Shown here piece after piece: positions 27,778 through 35,375 of a stretch of 64,000 bases of DNA (its first letter is position 1; each line of letters starts with the position of its first letter). Location of the stretch: NCBI RefSeq assembly GCF_031455195.1, contig NZ_JAVDSH010000009.1, positions 1 through 64,000 of the forward strand, written 5' to 3'. The DNA is from Arthrobacter nitroguajacolicus_D (GTDB taxonomy: Bacteria > Actinomycetota > Actinomycetes > Actinomycetales > Micrococcaceae). Made by a program: the position numbers and the translations under genes. The notes below the pieces were generated by a model. It was not told the origin of the DNA. It ran no database searches and saw only the letters and a list, made by a program, of their open reading frames with translations.

Positions 27778-29481
27778 ATGCCACCTCCGAAGTTGATCGA
27801 GAGCCGTCGAGTACGTCGCAAATATGTCCGCCTGATATCCGGACTCCTTGCACTCGCGGTTTTGCTCGTGGGCGCAGGGGTGGCGAGCGTTATTACTACA
27901 GATCAGTCCAGCAGTGCCCCTCCGGATACCGCCGACGTCCCAACTCCGGTCGCAGTGGAGCCAAACTTCCCCATAAGCGGCTACTTCATATCGGCCAGTT
28001 CCCGTGACGCGACAAACTTTGGGAAGCTGCAGGACATCAAGGCTTTCGGCGGCGACACCGTCATAACTTTTGGATCCACTCTGCAGCCGGCGACAGCCGA
28101 GGACCTTCCTGCTGATTGCCTCGTTGACGGCAAGAGTTGCGCCCGAGTCGCCGCTGGGCCCAGAACCGTTGAGCGCTATTTCACATTCCTCGACGCAAGC
28201 AAGTGGGGTCCTGAAGCGCTGCAGTGTCCTGGTGACAGACAAGTCACCAACAACGGACAGTCGTACACGGTCCTCGTCCTCCCGAACGCGGGAAAAACGT
28301 GCACATCAAGCGATGACAAATACAACATCGTGATAGCTGGCGGAACTCCTGCGTCCTCTACAGACCCTTCCAACTCCCTTGCAACGGCAGCGACAAAGCT
28401 CGGCCTGAAGTACTTTGCCGGCCTGCCGGCACCAGCAAAACGATCTGATCTACCTTATCTGCCCGATTTCTCCTATAAGGCGATTTTTGACCTCTTCACA
28501 GACCGGTTCTTGAAGTACCAAGCTGACGCAAATGACTTGCCAGGCCTGGCCGGGTTCTACCATCACACCGAGATGCCCCTCACCGACAGCGCAACGTTCG
28601 ACTCCGTGTTTGCTCTTTACGCAAGCCAAAACGATGCAATTCACCGCATCCTTCCAACCCGGCAGGCGATTATCAGTCCTTACATCGATGCGCGTGTCGA
28701 TAAATCAGGCATCAGCGTCGATGATGCGCGGAGGGGAATTCGCCGGATGGCCCAAACAGCGGCCGGCGTTCAGCTCAACATCGCCATTCAGGATGGAATG
28801 GGCACGGGCAAGGGTGGCGCGTTTTCCCCCAGTGACGCAGCTTCCGCGGTTGATCCTTACGCAGCCACCATCGTTGGCCAAGGGGCTTGGAACAGCAAAT
28901 ATCTCGCGCCCAACAAGGACTACTTCACAGCCGCCGCAGCAGGGATAAAGGGTACCGGCGCCGTCCTTTGGGCAAATTTGGAGGGGATGGCGCCCGTAAC
29001 CAAGCAGAATCCCTGTGGTGACAGCCTCCGGGGACAGACAACGAAGGCGAGGGTCGACCGGCAGCTTCAACAAGTCGCCGCCGCCCGTAAGGTCATTTCA
29101 TTCATGTGGGACTCGTATTACACCTGCAAAGGAACCGGAACCACCCTCAAGAAGCAGGTCGAAGCAGGCCTAACCACACCCATAATCACTGACGTGACGT
29201 TTCAGCCCGGCGCGGGCACCCTTGAAATTGTCGGGTTCAATCTGGAGGGAAGTACGGCCACTCTGGCCTGGACGAATAAAGTCGGAGAAGAGAGCCGGAA
29301 GTCGGCCAAAGCGGACGGCTTCGACCCTTCATACGGGGTCAAGCACGGAATGAACCCCCAGCTCGAAATGATCTCCGTCAACGTCGGCCCCACAAGCGTA
29401 GGAAAAAGCAAGGTATTCTCCGTAAACGTCACGAATAGCTGGGGTGCGAAAGCTACGGAATTCAATTCACTGCTCTCCTAA
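27778..29481 (+). CDS. Membrane-anchored DUF4434-like TIM-barrel protein (paralogue 2)
   Basis: 567 aa from the ATG at 27778 (CCAAGGA upstream); a frame to 27706 has no ribosome site. It aligns along its whole length with the protein at 7020 (ISGYFISAS, FGGDTVITFG, YFAGLPAP, LAGFYHHTEMPL, IISPYIDAR, GMGTGKGGAF, LWANLEGMAP). The N-terminus has a transmembrane helix (LISGLLALAVLLVGAGVASV) with no clear Ala-X-Ala site, so this copy is probably membrane-tethered where paralogue 1 is secreted. The two candidate catalytic Glu are near 265 and 402. It is divergent from the exporter operon and directly upstream of the LCP ligase gene. Confidence 0.78.
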   Translation: MPPPKLIESRRVRRKYVRLISGLLALAVLLVGAGVASVITTDQSSSAPPDTADVPTPVAVEPNFPISGYFISASSRDATNFGKLQDIKAFGGDTVITFGSTLQPATAEDLPADCLVDGKSCARVAAGPRTVERYFTFLDASKWGPEALQCPGDRQVTNNGQSYTVLVLPNAGKTCTSSDDKYNIVIAGGTPASSTDPSNSLATAATKLGLKYFAGLPAPAKRSDLPYLPDFSYKAIFDLFTDRFLKYQADANDLPGLAGFYHHTEMPLTDSATFDSVFALYASQNDAIHRILPTRQAIISPYIDARVDKSGISVDDARRGIRRMAQTAAGVQLNIAIQDGMGTGKGGAFSPSDAASAVDPYAATIVGQGAWNSKYLAPNKDYFTAAAAGIKGTGAVLWANLEGMAPVTKQNPCGDSLRGQTTKARVDRQLQQVAAARKVISFMWDSYYTCKGTGTTLKKQVEAGLTTPIITDVTFQPGAGTLEIVGFNLEGSTATLAWTNKVGEESRKSAKADGFDPSYGVKHGMNPQLEMISVNVGPTSVGKSKVFSVNVTNSWGAKATEFNSLLS

Positions 29482-29534
29482 GCACAAGGCAAGCGGCTTC
29501 GCTCGAGAGGTTCCTGAGGCAACCCCAATCGCAC

Positions 29535-29577
29535 CCTTGATAGAATCGACTCTGCTGATACCGACACCAAGGAACAC
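29535..29577 (+). promoter_or_regulatory. Leader shared with the DUF4434 paralogue 2 gene
   Basis: Partner of the 27735-27777 element. TAGAAT at 29541 is a credible -10, CCAAGGA at 29567 the ribosome site; spacing from TAGA to ATG is 37 bases in both copies. This suggests that the two genes share a regulator or arose with duplicated control DNA. Confidence 0.55.
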
Positions 29578-30654
29578 ATGACGCTCCCGACAGATACTGA
29601 AACTCCCTCTGCAGAGTCCCGTCCCAGACGTCAGAAGAGCGGTAAGAAAACCGCCCGGAACGTGCTCCTTGGCTTCGCTGCCGCAGTCCTGGTGGCGGGA
29701 CTGATCGGCGGCGCCTACATCTTCAATCTGGCACAGACGTTCAACTCCGGAACCACAAAGATCGACGCAGCTTTCCCCGAAGAGTCAACGCGTCCCCAGA
29801 AGGCAGAGCCCGTCAACGGCACTGCGGCGATGAACGTGCTGGTCATGGGTAGCGACACCCGAGGCACGGCCGATCTGGATGTTGATACGCAGGCGGCGAC
29901 CGATCAGCGGGCCGATACGCTCATGCTGGTCCACATCCCTGCCGACCGTAAGAACGTCTACGCGGTCTCCCTCATGCGTGACCTCTGGGTCGATATTCCG
30001 GGTCACGGCGAATCGAAAATCAATGCCGCCCTCGCCCTGGGCGGCGTACCGCTTATGGTTCAGACTGTTGAATCTTTGTTCCAGCAGCGGATCGACCACG
30101 TAGCAATGGTGGACTTCGAAGGATTCAAGGGTCTGACCGATGCTGTTGGTGGCGTGGAAGTCGACGTTAAGATCCCCTTCGCGCCGGCATCCGGACCAAT
30201 GAAAGGCCACTTCTACGAAGCCGGTAAGCAGACGCTGAACGGCGACGAAGCACTCGCCTTCGTCCGGGAACGAAAGTCCTTCAGTGATGGCGACTACCAG
30301 CGTGTGCGCAACCAGCAGGCATACATGAAAGCGATCATCAGCAAGACCATCGCCCGTGAAACGCTCACCAACCCAGTGACGGTGAACAGCATGGTGAGTG
30401 CAGTGTCCCCATTTATCAGCGTCGATAAGGGCTTCGACGCCGCGGCGATTGGCAGCCTTGCACTGGGAATGAAGGACCTGCGGGCGAATGACACCGTGAT
30501 GTTCACGCTACCCACTCTCGGTACAGGCACTTCCGCTGATGGGCAGTCGATTGTCGTAGCGGATACCACTGCTATTACGGATATTGCGGGAGCGCTCTCC
30601 AAGGACCAGTTGGGGGCTTATGTCACTGCGCACGCCCTCGAAAAGGGCAACTAA
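29578..30654 (+). CDS. LytR-CpsA-Psr (LCP) family wall-polymer ligase
   Basis: 358 aa: basic cytoplasmic tail, one transmembrane helix (NVLLGFAAAVLVAGLIGGAY), then an extracellular LCP domain (about 85-240) with NVLVMGSDTRG, DQRADTLMLVHIPADRK, SLMRDLWVDIPGHG, SKINAALALGG, GGVEVDV and LNGDEALAFVRERK ... DYQRVRNQQ. The pyrophosphate-binding Arg and Asp of the family are present. LCP enzymes transfer lipid-linked glycopolymers to peptidoglycan, so this is the expected last step of the locus. No LytR_C domain follows. A strong terminator closes the locus. Confidence 0.94.
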   Translation: MTLPTDTETPSAESRPRRQKSGKKTARNVLLGFAAAVLVAGLIGGAYIFNLAQTFNSGTTKIDAAFPEESTRPQKAEPVNGTAAMNVLVMGSDTRGTADLDVDTQAATDQRADTLMLVHIPADRKNVYAVSLMRDLWVDIPGHGESKINAALALGGVPLMVQTVESLFQQRIDHVAMVDFEGFKGLTDAVGGVEVDVKIPFAPASGPMKGHFYEAGKQTLNGDEALAFVRERKSFSDGDYQRVRNQQAYMKAIISKTIARETLTNPVTVNSMVSAVSPFISVDKGFDAAAIGSLALGMKDLRANDTVMFTLPTLGTGTSADGQSIVVADTTAITDIAGALSKDQLGAYVTAHALEKGN

Positions 30655-30675
30655 CCAGCAGCCTTGAAACCATCC

Positions 30676-30709
30676 AAACCCCACGAACGGTCCTCCGTTC
30701 GTGGGGTTT
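30676..30709 (+). terminator. Rho-independent terminator after the LCP gene
   Basis: AAACCCCACGAACGG and CCGTTCGTGGGGTTT form a perfect 15-bp stem with TCCT loop, followed by TGCTTTTTC. It may also serve the convergent hydrolase gene. Confidence 0.93.
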
Positions 30710-30740
30710 TGCTTTTTCACTGCAGCCGGAATCCAAGAAC

Positions 30741-31541
30741 TTACAGAAACCCCACCACATCCCCCGCCACCCGCTCCGGACATTCCCACAACACCAGATG
30801 CCCGGTCTCCTGGTAGATCTTCAGCCGGGAGCCAGGGATACGCGCGGCAAGGGTCTCCTGATGGTGACGCGGAACCAGATGATCGTGGGCGCCCCACAGG
30901 ATGAGGGTGCGCGCCGAGATCTGACCGGATTCCGTGGGTGGCACCGCCTCGCAAAACCCCCGCAGCGACGCCTTCCACACGGACGCCGGCATGGCCAGGC
31001 CATCCTGGACACGGTCTTCGATGTAAGCGGCGGGCACTGTGTGCAGCAGCCGGTACCAGGACAGCGATTCCCGAACCCAGGATTCCGGCACAGGATCAGC
31101 CAAAGCCTCCACCTCATCAGCGAAGGCGGGCCTACTGTGCAGGCTCAAGGGCGCTCCAACCAACACCAGCGACGAAACCCGATCCGGGTACATCACGGCC
31201 AGTTGCTGCGCCACGTATCCCCCACTGGAGGACCCCACTAGGTGCGCCCGGCGGACGCCCAGCGCATCGAGGACCGCCACAGCATCACGTGCCACCTCGT
31301 CCAACGAATAACCGCCCAAAGGCTTGTCAGCACCTCCGTGCCCCCGCAAGTCGGGGGCTACCAGCAGTAAATCAGGAAGCGAGGCAATCAGCCGTTCAAA
31401 ACTCCGCCAGGATTCGCCCCAGGCGTGCAATAGAAGCAACGGTGCGCCGCCGTCGTCGTGCGTTTCCTCGAAGCTACCTTGCACGTAACACGGCACGCTG
31501 ATCCCCGTGTCCAAAGCCAGCGTCCTCACCCCGGACTCCAT
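30741..31541 (-). CDS. Alpha/beta hydrolase
   Basis: 266 aa from the ATG at 31541 (MESGVRTLALD), which fits the family N-terminus; a TTG at 31595 gives a longer frame. Oxyanion block LLLLHAWGES, nucleophile elbow VGSSSGGYVA, acid in LWGAHDHLVP and His in ETGHLVLWE form a complete catalytic triad. Similar to small-molecule esterases or lactonases (RutD/PcaD-like); substrate unknown. It stands alone between two terminators. Confidence 0.85.
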   Translation of the reverse strand: MESGVRTLALDTGISVPCYVQGSFEETHDDGGAPLLLLHAWGESWRSFERLIASLPDLLLVAPDLRGHGGADKPLGGYSLDEVARDAVAVLDALGVRRAHLVGSSSGGYVAQQLAVMYPDRVSSLVLVGAPLSLHSRPAFADEVEALADPVPESWVRESLSWYRLLHTVPAAYIEDRVQDGLAMPASVWKASLRGFCEAVPPTESGQISARTLILWGAHDHLVPRHHQETLAARIPGSRLKIYQETGHLVLWECPERVAGDVVGFL

Positions 31542-31680
31542 GTGCCCAGCGTACGCCCGGCGCCGGAAGGAAACACGGGCGTCACACCACTGCAAGGTTC
31601 CTGATTAGCTGGCCCGCGCCGGTACGATCCCATGATGTATGCGCTGCTCAGAGCGCACTAATCGAATATGGGGAACCCAG

Positions 31681-33204
31681 ATGCCTAAGGCTCTTTCGTG
31701 GTTGGCGATCCTATCGCTGACCGCGTCGGCGGCTGTCTTTTTGCCGCAAACCGCGACCGCCTCAGACACGGCAAGCGTCGCAACTCTTTTCTCTTCATTG
31801 ACCGTCACCCAGGAAACAAACACCGGGTACAACCGCGACCTTTTCCAGCATTGGGTGGACGCTGACAACGACGGCTGCGACACCCGGTCAGAGGTGCTCC
31901 AGCAGGAGTCGCTGACGCCGGTGACGTTCAATCCCGGTAACTGCACCGTGGCCACTGGCCAATGGAACTCCTGGTACGACGGCGCGACGTGGACCAACGC
32001 GTCCGACGTCGATATTGACCACTTGGTACCGCTCGCCGAAGCGTGGGGTTCCGGCGCGAGCGCGTGGACGGCCGCGCAGCGACGTGACTACGCCAACGAC
32101 CTCACCCTTGACGTCGGCCTCGAAGCCGTGACCGACAACGTGAACCAGTCCAAGAGCGACCGCGACCCTGCAGAATGGATGCCGCCGCTGGCCGGAACCG
32201 CCTGCAGGTACGCCACGGACTGGGTGCTGGTGAAGTACCGGTGGCAACTGACCATGGACTCAGCTGAATCGGCTGCTGTCTCAAACGCACTTCAGGGCTC
32301 GTGCGGCACAACTCAGGTCGCCGTCCCGGCGATCGCCATTGAGACCGCCCCCACGCAACCGATCACGTTCAGTGACGTCAACTCCTCCACACAGTTCAAC
32401 GTGGAAATCTCCTGGCTTGCGACACAGGGCATCTCAACCGGCTGGGTTGAAGCCAACGGCACCCGGACCTACCGGCCACTGAACGCCGTTAACCGTGACG
32501 CCATGGCCGCCTTCCTCTACCGCCTGGCCAAGAAGCCCGCCTTCACTCCCCCGGCGACGTCGCCGTTCAGCGACATCACGCCGTCGAGCCAGTTCTACAA
32601 GGAAATCACCTGGCTGGCCGCCAGCGGCATCTCGACGGGTTGGACCGAAGCCAACGGCACCAAGACCTTCCGTCCGCTCAGCCCGATCAACCGCGACGCC
32701 ATGGCCGCATTCCTCTACCGCTATGGAGGCAACCCAGCCTTCACGGCACCTGGCACGTCGCCATTCCAGGACGTCCCCGTCAGCAGCCAGTTCTACAAGC
32801 AGATCACGTGGCTGGCAGCCCAGGGCATCTCCACTGGTTGGGATATTGGCTACGGCTGCCGCGCCTACAACCCCGTCCAGCCAGTTGCGCGTGATGCGAT
32901 GGCCGCGTTCATGTACCGGTTCGTCAACGGTGGCACCGGCGGGATCACGGGCAACACCTGCTCGCCTCCCCCGCCGCCCGTCGTGACGCCGCCGCCCGCA
33001 CCGAAGCCTCCGGTGACGCCCCCGCCGCCGGTCACGCCGCAGCCGCCGGCGAACCCTGGCGACAGCGTTAACTGCACTAGCTTCAGCACCTGGCGCCAGG
33101 CCCAGGACTGGTTCGACAAGTACTATCCGTGGTACGGCGATGTTGCAGATCTTGATCGCGATAAGGATCGGATCGCCTGCGAAACACTGCCCGGCCACCC
33201 GTAA
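31681..33204 (+). CDS. Secreted HNH-type (DUF1524/GmrSD-like) nuclease with SLH-like repeats and excalibur motif
   Basis: 507 aa from the ATG at 31681 (GGGGAA upstream). Signal peptide (LAILSLTASAAVFLPQTATA). Residues about 40-200 match the secreted DUF1524/GmrSD C-terminal nuclease fold: DADNDGCDTRSEVL, DVDIDHLVPLAEAWGSGA, then NQSKSDRDPAEW. Next come three SLH-like repeats of about 65 residues (FSDI, QFYKEITWLAASGISTGW, INRDAMAAFLYR), a Pro-rich linker, and a C-terminal excalibur calcium motif (DLDRDKDRIACE). SLH-like repeats suggest retention at the cell surface. Probable role: nutrient DNA scavenging or defence; not provable here. Confidence 0.85.
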   Translation: MPKALSWLAILSLTASAAVFLPQTATASDTASVATLFSSLTVTQETNTGYNRDLFQHWVDADNDGCDTRSEVLQQESLTPVTFNPGNCTVATGQWNSWYDGATWTNASDVDIDHLVPLAEAWGSGASAWTAAQRRDYANDLTLDVGLEAVTDNVNQSKSDRDPAEWMPPLAGTACRYATDWVLVKYRWQLTMDSAESAAVSNALQGSCGTTQVAVPAIAIETAPTQPITFSDVNSSTQFNVEISWLATQGISTGWVEANGTRTYRPLNAVNRDAMAAFLYRLAKKPAFTPPATSPFSDITPSSQFYKEITWLAASGISTGWTEANGTKTFRPLSPINRDAMAAFLYRYGGNPAFTAPGTSPFQDVPVSSQFYKQITWLAAQGISTGWDIGYGCRAYNPVQPVARDAMAAFMYRFVNGGTGGITGNTCSPPPPPVVTPPPAPKPPVTPPPPVTPQPPANPGDSVNCTSFSTWRQAQDWFDKYYPWYGDVADLDRDKDRIACETLPGHP

Positions 33205-33216
33205 ATAAACGCACGA

Positions 33217-33250
33217 CGGCGGGCCGTGGCTTGAGTGCCAGGGCCCGCCG
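33217..33250 (+). terminator. Hairpin after the nuclease gene
   Basis: CGGCGGGCC and GGCCCGCCG form a 9-bp GC stem around a 16-base loop, 12 bases after the stop; no T-run. Confidence 0.6.
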
Positions 33251-33285
33251 GTTGCTGCGCGACAACAGGAACAAGGAGACCGACG

Positions 33286-33864
33286 ATGACTGACATTCCA
33301 TGGAGCCGCGGCGAGTGGACCAACCAGCCGGCCGCCGTCGTCGAGCAGGAAGGTGACCTGCTGGTGACCGCAGCCGAGAGCAGCGACGCCTGGCGCATCA
33401 CGTCCTACGGGTTCATTCACGACACCGAACACGCCCTCTTGGCACCCTTCCCGCAGGACAGCGCCATGGAGGTCGAATTCACCGCCGCCTTGTCCCAACA
33501 ATTCGACCAGGCGGGCATCTTCGTGCGGGTCGGCCCGGAGCACTGGATCAAGGCCGGCGTGGAATTCGCCGACGGCGCCGCCCAGTTGGGTGCGGTTGTC
33601 ACCGACCGCTTCTCGGACTGGTCCTTGGCGCCTGTTCCGGACTGGAATGGCGGCCGTGTCCGTATACGCATCAGCCGCGTGGGCGACGCCCTCACCATCC
33701 GGGCCGCGGCAAACGGCGGGGAACTCCAACTGGTGCGGGTTGTGCCGCTGGATCCCGAGCTGATCGCCGTCGCCGGGCCGTTCACCTGCGCGCCAACGCG
33801 GGCCGGACTGACTGTCCCGTTCCACACCTGGCGGACCACTCCCCCGGACAGCCACCTTCACTGA
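33286..33864 (+). CDS. DUF1349 family protein
   Basis: 192 aa from the ATG at 33286, which has AAGGAG 7 bases upstream. PWSRGEWTNQP, DAWRITSYGFIHD, FDQAGIFVRVGPEHWIKAGVEF and FSDWSLAPVP are typical of the DUF1349 (concanavalin-like beta-sandwich) family, sometimes called regulation of enolase 1. No signal peptide. Molecular role unknown. Confidence 0.85.
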   Translation: MTDIPWSRGEWTNQPAAVVEQEGDLLVTAAESSDAWRITSYGFIHDTEHALLAPFPQDSAMEVEFTAALSQQFDQAGIFVRVGPEHWIKAGVEFADGAAQLGAVVTDRFSDWSLAPVPDWNGGRVRIRISRVGDALTIRAAANGGELQLVRVVPLDPELIAVAGPFTCAPTRAGLTVPFHTWRTTPPDSHLH

Positions 33865-33972
33865 CGCGGAACTTGCCAGCCTGACCGTTCGTGAGATTAT
33901 GGAGTCTTCTGCAGCCCGATGATCGAGGCTGCAACTCAGCGGCTCCGTAACAGTCCTATGGGGGGCATCACG

Positions 33973-34485
33973 GTGGAAGATACTGCAAGTCTTTGGCGTA
34001 CTGACCCTGCGACGTTCCGCGACGTGGTGATCAACCGCGACGCATTGAAGGCTGCCCTGGCAGGTGAGTGTCCACCGGTGGAACGCATCAGATACTTGGC
34101 GTTGCTCGGACGGGACACGGAGGCTTTGGACGAGGGCTTCAAGCTGCTCCCCGATTCAACCGACCGCCGGGAGCTGCTCCTGATCCTTGCCCAGGTGAAG
34201 CAGCGCCAGTACCGCTGGCATGACGCCGCCGTGCTCCATGAAAAGGCACTCCGAACAGTCCGAACACCGGAAGAGGAAGCCTACGTCCGCCACCACATCG
34301 GCCGGCGGCTCTTTGACGAAGCCCGGTTCCGCGCCGCTGCCGACGAATTTCAGTGGGCCGCCGACCTGTACCGCGTCGCCGGCCAGCCTGAACCGGCTGA
34401 AGAAAACCGCCAGGCGATGCGCCACGCCCTGCACGTGCACAGCGCGGAGCGGACCACTGGGCACCCCGGATTCGAGCTCTCTTAA
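33973..34485 (+). CDS. Small helical (TPR-like) protein of unknown function
   Basis: 170 aa from a GTG at 33973 that follows GGGGGG at 7 bases; the frame stays open to an ATG at 33919 without a ribosome site. Residues about 55-150 form helix pairs with TPR-like spacing (REALLL-type run LLLILAQVKQRQYRWHDAA, then ARFRAAADEFQWAADLYR). No catalytic motif or signal peptide. Family not recognised by name; likely a protein-protein interaction module. Confidence 0.75.
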   Translation: MEDTASLWRTDPATFRDVVINRDALKAALAGECPPVERIRYLALLGRDTEALDEGFKLLPDSTDRRELLLILAQVKQRQYRWHDAAVLHEKALRTVRTPEEEAYVRHHIGRRLFDEARFRAAADEFQWAADLYRVAGQPEPAEENRQAMRHALHVHSAERTTGHPGFELS

Positions 34486-34529
34486 CCTCATAGCTCCATA
34501 CCTTCGGCCCGTGAGATGTAGTCTTAGTA

Positions 34530-34541
34530 AGTAAGCTGACT
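34530..34541 (+). promoter_or_regulatory. Possible MarR operator
   Basis: AGTAAGCTGACT is an imperfect palindrome (10 of 12 positions) in the A/T-rich stretch just before the MarR gene and resembles TTAGTAAGCTTACTAA-like sites bound by MarR proteins. Autoregulation is the usual arrangement. Confidence 0.4.
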
Positions 34542-34565
34542 ATTCTTACGAGGCTGGGGGCCCGA

Positions 34566-34982
34566 ATGCCTGACATGGACTATTGGCCAACAAGCCGGTT
34601 GCTTTCCACCGCAGCGCGGCTCGTGGAACTTGGGTGGAATGAGCGGCTCCGCCCTCTGGGACTGACGTATCCAACGGTGCTAACCCTCGACGCCGTGGCG
34701 GATGCCGGCCCCATCTCGCCAGGCAAGCTTGCCGAGAGCATCCGGGTGCAAGCCCAAACCATGGGCCCGCTTCTGACCCGGCTGGAATCCCGGGGCTTCA
34801 TCCGCCGCGAGGTCAACCGTTTTGACCGGCGCAGCCAGCTCGTGTCGATTACCGAGTTGGGCCTGGAGTTGCTGAACCAATCCCACGGTCAAGAGAACAC
34901 GGTACTCGAAGGCATCGACCTGGATTCCGAAAGTCTTCGGGAAGAACTCATTGCTATCGTTCGGGACACCAAAATTAACTAA
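34566..34982 (+). CDS. MarR-family transcriptional regulator
   Basis: 138 aa winged-helix protein: RLVELGWNERLRPLGLTYPT, ISPGKLAESIRVQAQTMGPLL as the recognition helix region, then the wing RLESRGFIRREVNRFDRRSQL. GGGGG lies 5 bases before the ATG. Effector and target genes unknown; neighbouring genes give no clear client. Confidence 0.88.
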   Translation: MPDMDYWPTSRLLSTAARLVELGWNERLRPLGLTYPTVLTLDAVADAGPISPGKLAESIRVQAQTMGPLLTRLESRGFIRREVNRFDRRSQLVSITELGLELLNQSHGQENTVLEGIDLDSESLREELIAIVRDTKIN

Positions 34983-35130
34983 AGGTTCGACACTGCCGCG
35001 TGGACTGAAACCGTTCACCACGGCATGATGGTGTTATCTGCTGATGAAGCCCGGCGTCCAAGGGGACAAGTTTCCGACACCCCGGGCAGGTACACCTTAA
35101 GCGCCGTGCCCGGACGAGCAAAAGGGCATC

Positions 35131-35310
35131 ATGAACGAACTTCGCATTGGCGATAACCTGCCAGTAGAACTCCTGAGTTTCAGGGCAACGGAGTGTCTGG
35201 TTTCGACCGGTCCGCCAGGATCAGAAGACATGTGCATCCTGGATGATGGACACACCGGCAGCCACTTGGCCGCTGGTGCAGACATGGTAGTCAAGGCCGT
35301 CTGGGCCTAA
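35131..35310 (+). CDS. Small hypothetical protein (59 aa)
   Basis: An ATG with AAAGGG 5 bases upstream opens a 59-codon frame, MNELRIGDNLPVELLSFRAT to VVKAVWA, followed 15 bases later by a strong terminator. Acidic composition, no signal peptide or transmembrane helix. The start context and the terminator argue that it is a real gene, although the antisense frame is also open. Not recognised. Confidence 0.55.
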   Translation: MNELRIGDNLPVELLSFRATECLVSTGPPGSEDMCILDDGHTGSHLAAGADMVVKAVWA

Positions 35311-35325
35311 CGAACGAAGACAAAC

Positions 35326-35368
35326 AGCTAACGGCAAGTGACCCGGCCAGGGTTGCTTGCCGTTAGCT
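35326..35368. terminator. Bidirectional terminator between the 59-aa gene and selO
   Basis: AGCTAACGGCAAG and CTTGCCGTTAGCT form a perfect 13-bp stem with a 17-base loop, followed by TT on the plus strand. It lies between convergent genes. Confidence 0.8.
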
Positions 35369-35375
35369 TTCCCCG

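Noticed and set aside
32434..33861. 475-aa open frame on the minus strand
   Set aside because: It runs antisense across the nuclease gene, a terminator and the DUF1349 gene; its composition is a codon-bias artefact.
34566..34982. MarR protein as regulator of the paa operon
   Set aside because: It lies 7 kb from the paa promoter with unrelated genes between, and the paa operator looks TetR-type rather than MarR-type.
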